A stretch of DNA of 64,000 nt from Sphingomonas sp. GM_Shp_1 (GCF_026540895.1 NZ_JALNUR010000001.1:62001-126000); one strand, 5' to 3'. Counted from the first letter of the stretch, positions 27,247 to 38,100 are shown. Notes: a model not told the origin generated them from the sequence alone. Program-made: numbers and translations.

Positions 27247-28323
27247 TCAGGCGGGGATGCCTTGCGCGGCGGGCAGTTCGACGATGTCGGAGGATTCGGC
27301 CCACAGGTTGATGCCGCCATCCTGTGCCGCCTGGTCGATCGCTGCCAGTTCGTCGTCGGTGAAATCCAGCCGCGACACGGCGTCGAGCGAATCGTCCAAC
27401 TGCTCGACCGTCCGTGCGCCGATCAGCGCGGAGGTCACGCGCGGATCGCGCAACACCCAGGCGATCGCCATCTGTGCCAGCGTCTGCCCGCGTGCCTGTG
27501 CGATATCGTTCAGACGGCGGATGGCGGACACATTCTCTTCGCTCAGCAGCGACTGCGACAGCGAACCGCCCCGGCTGGCCCGCGCATCCTGCGGCACGCC
27601 GTTCAGATATTTGCCGGTCAACATGCCCTGCGCCAGCGGCGAAAAGGCGATGCAGCCGGTGCCGAGTTCGCCCAGCGTGTCGAGCAGATCGCGCTCGATC
27701 CAGCGGTTGAGGATCGAATAGCTGGGCTGGTGGATGAACAGCGGCACCCTCTCCTCCGCCAGGATCGCCGCCGCTCGCCGGGTCAATCCCGCGTCATAGG
27801 AGGAAATGCCGACATAGAGCGCCTTGCCCTGCCGGTGAAGCTGCACCAGCGCGCCCATCGTCTCCTCCAGCGGCGTCTCCGGATCGACCCGGTGCGAGTA
27901 GAAGATGTCGACATAGTCGACGCCCATCCGCTTCAGGCTCTGTTCGCAACTGGCGATGAGGTACTTCTTCGACGAGCCGATATCGCCATAGGGTCCCGGC
28001 CACATGTCCCAACCCGCCTTGGTCGACAGGATCAACTCGTCGCGGTGTGCGGCGAAGTCGCTCGCCAGCACCCGCCCGAAATTCTCCTCTGCCGAGCCAT
28101 AGGGCGGACCGTAATTGTTCGCGAGGTCGAAATGGGTCACGCCGCGATCGAAGGCGCGGCGAAGGATGGCGCGGCCCGTCTCGAACACATCGGTGCCGCC
28201 GAAATTCTGCCACAGCCCCAGGCTGATCGCGGGTAGCTTCAGGCCGCTGCGTCCGGTCCGGCGATAGGGCATCCGGCCGTCGTAACGGGCCGGATCGGCG
28301 ACATAGGGGGTGGGGAAGGGCAT
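27247..28323 (-). CDS. Aldo/keto reductase (YghZ/L-glyceraldehyde 3-phosphate reductase-like)
   Basis: 358 residues, NADPH-dependent TIM-barrel reductase. Catalytic residues are in place: Asp in THFDLANNYGPPYGSAE (with the Tyr), Lys in ILSTKAGWDMWPGPYG, His in IFYSHRVDPETPLEE. The coenzyme-binding end is VTSALIGARTVEQLDDS. The WPGPYGDIGSSKKYL segment is typical of the YghZ/AKR14 group, which reduces L-glyceraldehyde 3-phosphate, methylglyoxal and similar aldehydes. The exact substrate is inferred. It stands 77 bases after the start region of the Mfd-like gene's end on the same strand and may be read from it. Confidence 0.88.
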   Translation of the reverse strand: MPFPTPYVADPARYDGRMPYRRTGRSGLKLPAISLGLWQNFGGTDVFETGRAILRRAFDRGVTHFDLANNYGPPYGSAEENFGRVLASDFAAHRDELILSTKAGWDMWPGPYGDIGSSKKYLIASCEQSLKRMGVDYVDIFYSHRVDPETPLEETMGALVQLHRQGKALYVGISSYDAGLTRRAAAILAEERVPLFIHQPSYSILNRWIERDLLDTLGELGTGCIAFSPLAQGMLTGKYLNGVPQDARASRGGSLSQSLLSEENVSAIRRLNDIAQARGQTLAQMAIAWVLRDPRVTSALIGARTVEQLDDSLDAVSRLDFTDDELAAIDQAAQDGGINLWAESSDIVELPAAQGIPA

Positions 28324-28400
28324 GGGACGGTTCCTCTCGTATCGGCGCGGTTCTTATGACGCCTGGCGATAGCGGCCAATTGCCTGGGTCAAGATGGCAG

Positions 28401-31400
28401 TCAGGCGAGCAGATCGGCCAGCCGTGCCAGCCGCTCGGCGGGAGCGTCCAGGCGTTCCTTCAGCAGGTAGCGGCCATTCTTCTCCTCAAGTCCCTCGATC
28501 CCGTTCAAATCGACATCCTTGCCCTGCGGCGTCAGGGCGATGGCGGCGGGCCCCGCGTCGATCCGGGCGATCCCCAGCATCCGCATCCGCTCGCGCAATC
28601 GGGCGAGCGCGATCAGCAGCGCGGCTTCTTCGGGCAGTTCGCCGAAGCGATCCTCCAGTTCCGCCTCGAAATTGTCGAGTTCGGCGTCGTCGCGCAGCCG
28701 CCCCAGCCGCGCATAGAGCGAGATGCGCAGATCCTCATCGGGTATCCATTCGGCGGGCAGGCGCCCCTCGACGCCGATGCGCAGTTCGGGCGTCCAGCGC
28801 TCGACCGTCTCGCCGCGGGCGGTGCGCAGCGCGTCCTCCAGCAATTGCTGGTAGAGTTCGACGCCGATCAGCCGCATATGCCCCGCCTGCGTATCGCCGA
28901 GCAGATCGCCCGCGCCGCGCATGTCCAGGTCGCGGGCGCTGATCGCGAAGCCCGCGCCCAGCCGGTCGAACGCCTCCAGGGTGCGCAACCGCTTCAGCGT
29001 GCGCGGCGCGATGGCGTCGTCGGTCTCGGTGAACAGTAGCACCTGGCCGCGCCGGTGCCCACGCCCGACGCGCCCGCGCAACTGGTGAAGCTGCGACAGG
29101 CCGAAACGGTCGGCATGGACGATCGCCATCGTATTGGCACGCGGCACGTCGAGCCCCGCCTCGATGATGTTGGTCGCCAGCAGGACATCGCCGTCGCCGC
29201 GCCCGAAGCGGACCATCACGTCATCGATCTCGGCGGCGGGCAGCTTGCCATGGGCTTGCAGCACCACCAGTTCGGGGACGATCTTGGCCAGCTTTTCGGC
29301 CAGCGGCGCCATGTCGGCGATGCGGGGCACCACGACGAAGCTCTGCCCGCCGCGCGACCGCTCCCGCAGCAGCGCCGCCCGCAACGTCTCCGGCGAGAAG
29401 GCGGAAACGGCGGTGCGGATAGGTTGCCGCCGGGCGGGCGGGGTCGCGATGATCGACAATTGGCGCAGGCCGACCAGCGCGGATTGCAGCGTGCGCGGGA
29501 TCGGTGTCGCCGACAGGGTCAGGACATGACCCGCCGACAGCGCCTGGAGCCCCGCCTTGTCGCTCGCGCCGAAGCGCTGCTCCTCGTCCACGATGATCAG
29601 GGCGAGGTCCTTATAGGCCATGCCCTTGGCCGCGACCGCGCCGGTGCCGATCACGATCCGGATACTGCCATCGGCCAGCCCGGCCTTGACCCGGCGCTTT
29701 TCGGCGGCGCTGGACAGGCGCGACAGGCCCGCGACGGCGATGCCGCTGTCGGCGAAGCGCGCGGTGAAGCTGTCGAGGTGCTGGCGGGCAAGCACGGTGG
29801 TCGGGGCGGCCAGCGCCACCTGCCGCCCGGCGAGCGCGGCGATGGCGGCGGCGCGCAAAGCGACCTCGGTCTTGCCGAAGCCGACATCGCCGACGACCAG
29901 CCGGTCCATCGGGCGCCCGGACGATAGGTCGGCGCGCACCGCCTCGATCGCGGTCAACTGGTCGGGCGTTTCGCTGAACGGAAAGCCGGCGGCGAAGCGC
30001 TCATAATCGGCGACCGGGGGATCGAGCACGGGGGCATGTTGCTCGGCACGTTCGGCGGCCATCTCGGTCAGGCGGCGCGCGGTCTCGGCGATCGCCTCGT
30101 CGATGCCGCGGCGGCGCTCATGCCAGCTCTTGCCGTCGAGCGTGTCGGCGCGAACCGCATCGTCCTCGCCGCCATAGCGCCACAGCCGATCCGCCTCGGC
30201 CACCGGCACCAGTCGCGTCGCCGATTTGGCATAGACCAGCTTGATCGCGTCCCCCGTCACTCCGCCCTGCATATCGATCGGATCGAGCCCCGCGACGGTG
30301 GCGATGCCGTGATCCTCATGGATGACCATGTCGCCGACCCGGATTTCGGCGGTCTGGATCAGCGACAGGTCGACGCGGTGGGCCTTGCCGTCCTCGCGGT
30401 CCGCGCGACTGCCGAGCAGGTCGGCGGCGGTGACGGCCAGAATGTCCTTGCGGACGAAGCCCCGCTCGGCGGGCGCGACCAGCGTCAGCAGCGCGCCGGG
30501 CTCGGCCTTGCGGACCTCGCGCCAGCTATCGACGCGGACGGAAGGCGTGCGCAGGGCATTGTCGACCCGCCGCCCGAGGAAGCGCAGGTCGCGCTCGCTT
30601 CCGATCAGGACGACGCGGCACCCTTCATCTCGCGCGGCCCGCGCCGTCTTAGCAAAGTCCCGCAAGGGCGCACGGCGTTCCACGAAGCGGGGCGGGAGGT
30701 CCCCGATCCGGCCAAGGCTCGCGGTCTTGCGATCGGCGAGCAGCGCGGACCAGTGTTTGTCCGCGATCATGTCGCGCGCGGCGCGTCGGGAGCCGCGCTT
30801 GGCGACATCGGCGCTCAGCAGCAGCAGGCGACGGCGGCGTTCGTCGGCGGCGGGCTCGATGATGATTTCGGCACCGGGCAGATGCTCGATCAGACTGGTC
30901 GGGTCGGACGCCAGCGGCGGCTCGGCGACACGGCCCAGTTCGCGGCGATCCAACTCGCCGGTGCTCCGCTGGTCGGCGGGATCGTAGGACCGGATCGCCG
31001 CGATCCGCCCGTCGGCTACTTCGATCCGCAGCGGCTGTTCGGCGTCGGCGGGAAACACGTCCAGCACCTGTCCGCGAAGCGCCACCTCGCCGGGCTCGTC
31101 CACCCGCTCGTCGGCGATATAGCCCAGGTCGAGCAGCATGTCGTGAAGCCGGCTTAGGTCGCAGGGCTCGCCCTGGGCGACGCAGGGCGGCTCGGCATCG
31201 AAGGTCGCAGGAGAGGGCAGGGCGCGCGCCAACGCCTCTCCGGAGGTGACCAGTGCGATCCGACCCCGCTTCTTCGCCGCCGATGCGGCGCGCAGGGCGT
31301 GGAGCGCCGACACGCGCTGCCCGACATTGGCGGGCGAGGCGGGCGCATCGTCTCCCGGCAGCGCGTCCGATCCGGGGCAGAACAGGATCGTCGCGTCGGG

Positions 31401-31586
31401 TGCGATCGCGGTCAGGATGCGGGTGACGGCCATCGCGCGCGTCTCGTCCGTCGCCGCCAGGATGATGTCGGCCCGCTCCAGCCGCTCCGCCGCGCCCGCC
31501 GCCAGTTCGGCGACCCCCAGCAGCGGATGGGGCCCGTCGCCGGACGGGGGCATGGTGGCGATTTCGGCTTCGGACAAGGAACGCAC
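28401..31586 (-). CDS. Mfd-family SF2 helicase (transcription-repair coupling factor-like)
   Basis: 1061 residues, about 90 shorter than common Mfd. Order: UvrB-like N-domain (FCPGSDALPGDDAPASPANV; EPGEVALRGQVLDVFPADAE), RNA-polymerase-interacting/CarD-like domain (GDMVIHEDHGIATVAG; KSATRLVPVAEADRLWRYGG), translocase motor with Walker A GDVGFGKTE, DEEQRFG box, SATPIPRTLQSAL, and QLRGRVGRG, then the C-terminal TRCF domain (IPDEDLRISLYARLGRL). Family-wide Mfd residues are changed at several motor sites (GTGAVAAKG where GTHALL is usual; NIIEAGLDVP for TIVESGLDIP), so it may be a divergent paralogue and not the main Mfd. GTG start at 31586. Confidence 0.8.
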   Translation of the reverse strand: MRSLSEAEIATMPPSGDGPHPLLGVAELAAGAAERLERADIILAATDETRAMAVTRILTAIAPDATILFCPGSDALPGDDAPASPANVGQRVSALHALRAASAAKKRGRIALVTSGEALARALPSPATFDAEPPCVAQGEPCDLSRLHDMLLDLGYIADERVDEPGEVALRGQVLDVFPADAEQPLRIEVADGRIAAIRSYDPADQRSTGELDRRELGRVAEPPLASDPTSLIEHLPGAEIIIEPAADERRRRLLLLSADVAKRGSRRAARDMIADKHWSALLADRKTASLGRIGDLPPRFVERRAPLRDFAKTARAARDEGCRVVLIGSERDLRFLGRRVDNALRTPSVRVDSWREVRKAEPGALLTLVAPAERGFVRKDILAVTAADLLGSRADREDGKAHRVDLSLIQTAEIRVGDMVIHEDHGIATVAGLDPIDMQGGVTGDAIKLVYAKSATRLVPVAEADRLWRYGGEDDAVRADTLDGKSWHERRRGIDEAIAETARRLTEMAAERAEQHAPVLDPPVADYERFAAGFPFSETPDQLTAIEAVRADLSSGRPMDRLVVGDVGFGKTEVALRAAAIAALAGRQVALAAPTTVLARQHLDSFTARFADSGIAVAGLSRLSSAAEKRRVKAGLADGSIRIVIGTGAVAAKGMAYKDLALIIVDEEQRFGASDKAGLQALSAGHVLTLSATPIPRTLQSALVGLRQLSIIATPPARRQPIRTAVSAFSPETLRAALLRERSRGGQSFVVVPRIADMAPLAEKLAKIVPELVVLQAHGKLPAAEIDDVMVRFGRGDGDVLLATNIIEAGLDVPRANTMAIVHADRFGLSQLHQLRGRVGRGHRRGQVLLFTETDDAIAPRTLKRLRTLEAFDRLGAGFAISARDLDMRGAGDLLGDTQAGHMRLIGVELYQQLLEDALRTARGETVERWTPELRIGVEGRLPAEWIPDEDLRISLYARLGRLRDDAELDNFEAELEDRFGELPEEAALLIALARLRERMRMLGIARIDAGPAAIALTPQGKDVDLNGIEGLEEKNGRYLLKERLDAPAERLARLADLLA

Positions 31587-31758
31587 GGTGGGGGGCTCTC
31601 CCAGAACTGGTTGCGATGGCGAACGGGCGGGAGGCGCGCGTCGTTCCGCTGGGGATCAAAGACTTATCGGCGGAACCCTAAGCCGCGTCGTCACTTCATC
31701 GGCACGGCATTGATCGGCATCGATGACATGGCTGACCGCCCGCCGAGGGAGAATGACG

Positions 31759-32562
31759 ATGGATCTGGGTATCGAGGGCCGCATCGCACTGATCAGCGGA
31801 TCGGATTCGGGCATGGGCAAGGAAACCGCGCGGTTGCTGCTGGAGGCCGGAGTGCGGGTCGCGCTGACCGACAAGCCGGGCGGGACCCTGGACGAGGCGG
31901 TGGCGGAACTGACCCCGCTGGGCGAGGTGATCGCCGTGACCGGCGACGTCACCAGGCCGGAGGAGGTGAAGTCGCTGTGGCAAGAGGTTCGCGAAAGGCT
32001 GGGCGAGCCCGACATCTATATCAACGCGGCGGGCGTGACGGGCGCGCAAGGCGATTTTCTGGATATTGGCGACGATGGCTGGCTGGAGACGCTGGACATC
32101 AACCTGATGGGCGCGGTGCGCATGTGCCGCGAGGCGATCCCGGCGATGCGGCGCAAGAGCTGGGGCCGCGTGGTCCTGTTCGCGTCCGAGGATGCGGTGC
32201 AGCCCTATGTCGAGGAACTCCCCTATTGCGCGTCCAAGGCCGCGATCCTCAGCTTGGCCAAGGGATTGTCCAAGGCCTATGGTGGCGACAATGTGCTGGT
32301 GAACACCATCTCGCCCGCGTTCATCGCGACGCCGATGACCGATGCGATGATGGAGAAGCGCGCCGAGGAAAAGGGCATCAGCTTCGACGAGGCGATCGAG
32401 ACGTTCCTGGAGGAGGAGCGCCCCGGCATGGTGCTGAAACGGCGCGGCAGGGCCGAAGAGGTCGCCGCCGCCGTCGCCTTCCTGGTGTCCGAACGGGCCA
32501 GCTTCATCAACGGCGCGGGGCTCCGCGTCGACTCCGGTTCGGTCTTCACCATCGCCGGATGA
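31759..32562 (+). CDS. Short-chain dehydrogenase/reductase (SDR)
   Basis: 267 residues. The NAD(P)-binding loop is ALISGSDSGMGKETA and the adjacent NAAG motif is YINAAGVTGAQG; the catalytic Ser lies in VVLFASEDAVQ and the Tyr/Lys pair in PYCASKAAI. LVNTISPAFIATPMT and INGAGLRVDSGS complete the classical pattern. The insertion MEKRAEEKGISFDEAIETFL is seen in sugar or hydroxy-acid dehydrogenase-like members, but the substrate is unknown. ATG 31759 has the best spacing to GAGGGAGA; ATG 31753 is possible. GH16 follows 77 bases downstream. Confidence 0.9.
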   Translation: MDLGIEGRIALISGSDSGMGKETARLLLEAGVRVALTDKPGGTLDEAVAELTPLGEVIAVTGDVTRPEEVKSLWQEVRERLGEPDIYINAAGVTGAQGDFLDIGDDGWLETLDINLMGAVRMCREAIPAMRRKSWGRVVLFASEDAVQPYVEELPYCASKAAILSLAKGLSKAYGGDNVLVNTISPAFIATPMTDAMMEKRAEEKGISFDEAIETFLEEERPGMVLKRRGRAEEVAAAVAFLVSERASFINGAGLRVDSGSVFTIAG

Positions 32563-32639
32563 TTTCCCCGGCCCGTCGGCATGGTCTTTCCCGTTGGGGC
32601 CGATTAGGCTGACGGGCAAGATATTCGGGGAGAGTGGCG

Positions 32640-33500
32640 ATGCGGCGATGGGCTTGGGCGATGCTGGCGGGCGTCTCGCTGCTGGCGACCGGTGGCGCGA
32701 CCGGGCAGGAGACGCAGACCGCGACGCTGGGTGCGACCAACACCCATTATGACGGAGCCATGGCGGCGCCCAAATCCGCCCCGAGCTTCGGCGACGAATT
32801 CAACCGCGCGATCGATCCCCGCCGCTGGCGCTGGGACGTGTCGGCGAACAAGCGCGGCTGGCCCAATCACGAACTGCAATATTATGTCGGGCCGAAGCGG
32901 AGCAACGCGCGGATCGAGAATGGCGCGCTGGTGATCGAGGCGCGACGCGAAGCCGCCCGCGACGAGCCGGATTGGGGCGGGCAGGATTACACCTCGGCCA
33001 AGCTGGTGACGCAGAAGACGCTCGGTTTCGGCTTTTACGAGGTTCGCGCGAAGCTGCCTTGCGGCCGGGGCATGTGGCCCGCCATCTGGCTGCTCCCCAT
33101 GGACGGCGTGCGCTGGCCCGATGGCGGCGAGATCGACATCATGGAGATGGTCGGCTGGAACCCCGATGTCATCCATGCGACCGTCCACTCCGCCGCCTAT
33201 AACCACGTCAGGAAGACGCAGCGGGGCAGCCAGACCGACGTACCCGGCGCGTGCACGGACTTTCACCGCTATCAGCTTGACTGGACGCCCGATATGATCA
33301 CCATCGGGGTCGATGGCCGCGCCTATATGCGGGTCAAGAACGACAAGCCCGGCGGCGCGGCGGCCTGGCCGTTCACGCGGCCCTATTCGCTGATCCTGAA
33401 CCTGGCGGTCGGGGGTGACTGGGGCGGGCAGAAGGGCGTCGACGATGCCGCCCTGCCGCAGCGGATGGATGTGGATTATGTGCGCTACTGGAAGCGGTAA
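32640..33500 (+). CDS. Secreted glycoside hydrolase family 16 (beta-glucanase-like)
   Basis: 286 residues with a signal peptide (MRRWAWAMLAGVSLLATGG). The GH16 catalytic motif is GGEIDIMEMVG, with the nucleophile and acid/base Glu in EIDIME; GFGFYEVRAKLPCGRGMWPA is the typical preceding strand pair and YSLILNLAVGGDWGG follows. It probably cleaves beta-1,3- or mixed-linked glucans outside the cytoplasm. ATG 32640 is chosen over GTG 32634 because of GGGGAGAG placement. It is far from, and not obviously coupled to, the xylan locus. Confidence 0.9.
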   Translation: MRRWAWAMLAGVSLLATGGATGQETQTATLGATNTHYDGAMAAPKSAPSFGDEFNRAIDPRRWRWDVSANKRGWPNHELQYYVGPKRSNARIENGALVIEARREAARDEPDWGGQDYTSAKLVTQKTLGFGFYEVRAKLPCGRGMWPAIWLLPMDGVRWPDGGEIDIMEMVGWNPDVIHATVHSAAYNHVRKTQRGSQTDVPGACTDFHRYQLDWTPDMITIGVDGRAYMRVKNDKPGGAAAWPFTRPYSLILNLAVGGDWGGQKGVDDAALPQRMDVDYVRYWKR

Positions 33501-33520
33501 CGGGGTGTTCGTCGCCCCGC

Positions 33521-34879
33521 TTACAGCAGCGTGCTCGACAAGATCGCCAGCGCGATGCTGAAATAGATCACCAGCCCGGTCACATCGACCAGCGTCGCGA
33601 CGAACGGTGCCGAGGCGCTGGCCGGATCGAAGCCCAGCCGTTGCAGGACGAAGGGCAGCATCGATCCCGCCAGCGAGCCGAAGGTGACGATGCCGACCAG
33701 CCCCGTCCCGACCGTCGTCGCCACCAGCACCCAATGCGGTCCGTAATCGTAGAAGCCCAGCGTCTGCCACAGCGCGATCCGTGCGATGCCGAGCAGGCCC
33801 AGTATCGCCCCCAGCGTCATTCCCGCCGGAAGCTCGCGCAGCGCCACCCGCCACCAGTCGCGCAGCCGGACCTGGCCCAGCGCGAGCGCCCGGATGATCA
33901 GCGAGGTCGCCTGGCTGCCGCTATTGCCGCCCGAGCTCATGATGAGCGGGATGAACAGGGTCAGGACGACCGCGCGCTCCAACTCGCTCTCGAAATGCTG
34001 CATCGCGCTGGCGGTCAGCATTTCGGAAAAGAACAGGATGCTCAGCCACCCGGCGCGCTTGCGAATCATCGCGAGGAAGCCGGTTTCCAGATAGGGATTG
34101 TCCAGCGCCTCGACACCGCCGAATTTCTGCGTGTCCTCAGTATGCGCGGCGACCAGTGCGTCGAGCACGTCGTCCACGGTAACGATGCCGATCGGGCGGC
34201 CCTGTTCGTCGACCACGGGCAGGGCAAGCAGGTCGTGGCGGCGGATCAGATGCGCCACCTCTTCGCGGTCGGTGCCCGGTGCGACGGTGATCGGGTCATG
34301 CCCGCGCGCGAGATCGATGGCGGGCGAGTCCGGCTCGGCGGCGATCAATTGGCGCAGCGAGACGGTCGCGACCAGTCGCCCCTGCGGCTCCAGCAGGAAG
34401 ACCGAATAGACGGTCTCGCGGCTCCGTTCGACCGTTCGGATATGCGCCAGCACCTCGGCGACGGTCGCGTCGGCGGGGGAGGCGACATATTCGGTCGTCA
34501 TCATGCCGCCCGCGCTGTCCGGCGGCCAGCGGAGCAGAGTGTCGATCGAGGCGAGGATGGTGGCGGGAAGGTCGGCGCGGATCGGCGCAGCGTCCTCTTC
34601 CTCCATTGCCGCCAGCACGTCGGCGGCGCGGTCCTCCGCCATTTGCGAGACCAGGGCGGCGGCGCGCGCGGCGGGCAGCAGGGCCAGGATATCGGCGGCG
34701 CAGCGGAGTTCCGGGCTGTCGAGCACGGCGACGGCGCGCGCGTCGGGCATCTGGGTCAGGGCGTCGGCCGCTTCCGCCACGGGCAGCGACTGAAGCGTAT
34801 CGACGAGATCGGCGATGGACAGGCCACGCCGGGAGGAGCGGAAACCGGCGGCGACGCCGGCGATCAGATCGTTGACCAT
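33521..34879 (-). CDS. mgtE: Magnesium transporter MgtE
   Basis: 452 residues. Cytoplasmic N-domain of superhelical repeats (DALTQMPDARAVAVLD; RAADVLAAMEEEDAAPIR), a CBS-domain pair (SAGGMMTTEYVASPADATV and LLALPVVDEQGRPIGIVTVDDV), a connecting helix, then five membrane segments with the pore signature PLIMSSGGNSGSQATSLIIR. CBS domains bind Mg2+ and close the channel when it is plentiful. Complete and well conserved. A strong hairpin lies just before the start codon and overlaps its ribosome-binding site (see the next entry). Convergent with GH16. Confidence 0.95.
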   Translation of the reverse strand: MVNDLIAGVAAGFRSSRRGLSIADLVDTLQSLPVAEAADALTQMPDARAVAVLDSPELRCAADILALLPAARAAALVSQMAEDRAADVLAAMEEEDAAPIRADLPATILASIDTLLRWPPDSAGGMMTTEYVASPADATVAEVLAHIRTVERSRETVYSVFLLEPQGRLVATVSLRQLIAAEPDSPAIDLARGHDPITVAPGTDREEVAHLIRRHDLLALPVVDEQGRPIGIVTVDDVLDALVAAHTEDTQKFGGVEALDNPYLETGFLAMIRKRAGWLSILFFSEMLTASAMQHFESELERAVVLTLFIPLIMSSGGNSGSQATSLIIRALALGQVRLRDWWRVALRELPAGMTLGAILGLLGIARIALWQTLGFYDYGPHWVLVATTVGTGLVGIVTFGSLAGSMLPFVLQRLGFDPASASAPFVATLVDVTGLVIYFSIALAILSSTLL

Positions 34880-34886
34880 TCAAAAC

Positions 34887-34917
34887 CTTTCGTCCGCACG
34901 ACCCGGGCGGACGAAAG
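34887..34917 (-). promoter_or_regulatory. Hairpin in the mgtE leader covering part of the ribosome-binding site
   Basis: CTTTCGTCCGC (34887-34897) and GCGGACGAAAG (34907-34917) form a perfect 11-bp stem with a nine-base loop. Read on the minus strand its 3' arm ends in GAAAG, part of the GAAAGG site seven to twelve bases before ATG 34879. It may lower or regulate translation; no M-box or other known magnesium riboswitch is recognised. Confidence 0.5.
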
Positions 34918-35155
34918 CCAGTTTCGCGAAACTAGCGGACGACCCCGGGGCGTGCGGCGCTACTGGAACTGTCGATGGACATGTTCTCGCTTTCTGGAAC
35001 GACGCGGGGGCTCCCGCGCCTGTCGGGCGCTCTGATCCTCTGCGGCCCGATCGTCAACACCGGCGGGCCACCTGACGAATTTTTCATCCGGGCACCAAGG
35101 TTTCGGCGCGAGGGCTCCGTCTGAACGGGCAAAGCGCACAAAGGGGACTTTATTC

Positions 35156-38100
35156 GTGCATCGCCTGCTCTTCGCCTCGACCGCCACGCTCGCCCTGGTG
35201 GCGGGGACGGCCGCCTCGGCCCAGACCGTCATCGATACCAAGCGTACCACCCCGGTCCGTACCGCGACCGTCAATAACGGCGGCGCGGGCGATGTCAGCA
35301 TCGCCGCGGCGGGCAGCGTCGTGACCACCGGCGGTACCGCGGTGACGATCGACAGCAACAACAAGCTCGCCAATGCGGGCACCATCCAGATCACCGACGC
35401 CAACGATTCGATTGGTATCGGCGCGGCGGCGGGCGCGACCGGCGAGATCGCGAACACCGGCAAGATCATCATCGACGAAAGCTACACGCCCGTCGATATC
35501 GACAAGGACGGCGACTTGGACGGCCCCTTCGCACAAGGCGCGCGGCGGACCGGCATCCGCACCGCCGGGGCCTTTACCGGGGCGATCAGCAACAGCGGCG
35601 AGATCACCGTCGAGGGCAACGACTCGGCGGGCATCTATTTGACCGGCCCGCTGACCGGGAACCTCGCCCAGTCAGGCAAGATCAACGTGCTGGGCGACCG
35701 CTCGGTCGGCGTGCGGACCGGCGGGGTGTCGGGCAATGTCACGCTGGGCGGCACCATCGTCGCGGTGGGCCAAGGCGCGGTCGGCGCGCGGATCGACGGC
35801 GATATCGGCGGTGCGCTGACCATCGAGGGCGGGATCGGCTCGACCGGCTATCGCTACACCACGCCGCCCAGCGATGTGTCGAAGCTGGACCCGGACGATC
35901 TGTTGCAGGGCGGATCGGCGCTGGTCGTGGGCGGCAATGTCGCGGGCGGCATCACCCTGGGCAACGCCACCGGCAAGACGGCGGACATCATCTCCAACGG
36001 TGCGGCCCCCGCCATGCTGGTCGGTGCGGCGGACCGGGCGATCGTCATCGGCGCGACCGGCGGCAGCACGCCCGCACCGGGCCTGGTCGTCAATGGCCGG
36101 ATCACCGGCAACGGCGTCTATAGCGGCGTGCGCGCCAATGCGCTGACCATCGGCGGGCAGGGCGGCAACGTCCAGATCGCGCAGGGCGTCGCGGTCGGCG
36201 GCACGGTGCAGGCCACCGCCAATGGCGCGGAGGCGACCGCGATCCGCTTCGGATCGGGCGCCTCGACGCCGGAATTGCGGGTCGGCGGCTCGGTGACGGC
36301 GACCGGCGGCGGCACGGCCTCGGCAGTGACGACCGCCGTGCTGATCGACAGCGGCGCTTCGGTGCCGACGATCCGCAACTCGGGCGCGATCCGCGCGACG
36401 GCGGCGGGTGCGAGCGCGACCGCGATCCTCGACCGGACCGGCGGCCTGACGCTCGTCGAGAATACGGGTGCGATCGCAGGCGCCGGGGCGGACAGCTCGC
36501 GCAGCACCGCCATCGACCTGTCGGCGAACACCATCGGCGCGACCGTTCGCCAGATCGCCCCCGCCGCCGGAGCCGCCGCTCCCACCATCACCGGCGCGAT
36601 CCGTTTCGGCAGCGGTGATGACCGGCTTCAGATCGGCGCGGGTTCGGTGACGGGCGACGTCACCTTCGGCACCGGCAACAACCGGCTGGAGATGAGCGGG
36701 ACGGGCACCTATGCGGGCAGCGCGACCTTCGGCACCGGCGCGGACACGCTGACCATCGCCGATACCGCGCGCTTCGACGGCGTGGCCGACTTTTCCGGTC
36801 TGGGCCAGGATGTGGTGGCGATCACGGGGAAGGGCGTTTTCGCCGGACGCCTGACCAACGCCTCCCATGTCGCGGTCACGGTCGCCAGCGGCGGCGGTAC
36901 CTTCGCGGCGAACGGGGCGACCAATATCGCCTCGCTGACAATGGGCGACCAGTCGATCCTCAGCGTCGCGTTGGACAAGGCCAATCCCACCGCCAATCTG
37001 ATCCAGGTCGGCGGGGCGACCACCATCGGCGCGAACAGCCAGTTGGCGCTGCGCGTGTCGGGCGGGACCGATGTGACGGGCCGCTATGTCGTGTTGCGCT
37101 CGGGCACGTTGACGGGGGCGGGCAACCTGACGCTGGCACCCTCGGCCATGCCCTTCCTCTACAAGGGCGCGATCGTCGCCGCCCAGCCCAACGAGATCGC
37201 GGTGGAGGTCAGTCGCAAGGCCAAGACCGAACTGGGCCTCAGCAACGCGGGCGTCAGCGCCTTCGACGCGATCGACGCCGCGATCGGGACCGACGCCAAG
37301 CTGTCCGACGCCATCCGGGGCATTTACGACGGCGCGGCCTTCCGGGGCGCGGTCGAGCAGATGCTGCCCAATTATGCGGGCGGCGTGTTCGAGGGGGTGA
37401 CGCTCGCCTCGCGCGCCGCCGCCGCGCAGCTTCGCGAGCCTGCGGGCGAGTTCAGCGAAGAGGGCAAATGGGGCTATTGGCTCAGCCCGCTCGGCTGGGA
37501 TGCGTCCAAGGGCGCGCGCTCCACGCAAAGCTATGACGTGCGCGGCTGGGGTATCAGCGGCGGCATCGAGCATAAGACCGATGCGGGCAATTTCGGCGCC
37601 TCGCTCTCCTATATGAGCGGACGCGACAATGAAGGCTCGGCGATCAACCGGGTGAACCACAGCCAATATGAGCTGGCCGGTTTCTGGCGCGCCCGCTGGG
37701 GTGCGCTGGCGGCGCAGGCCCGCGGCTCGGCGGCGTTCCTGTCCTTCGACTCGCAACGCCAGTTCGACGGCGTGGTCGGCACCGAGGCGGTGCAGCGCCG
37801 TGCGACCGCCGATTGGAAGGGCATGCTCTACTCGGGGTCTGGCTCGGTCTCGTGGGAGCATTGGGTCGGCCAGTTCAACGTCCGCCCGATCCTCGCGGTC
37901 GACTATTACCGGCTGAACGAGGACGGCTATCGCGAGAGCGGCGGCGGCACCGGATACGACCTGACCGTGCGCAAGCGGACCAGCGACGAACTCGCGCTGA
38001 CCGCCAGCGTGGCGGCGGGCATCAATTTCGGCGGCGACAATCGCTACGCCCAGTGGAGCCGCTTGGAGATCGAGGGCGGTCGGCGCGAGCGGGTCGCGGG

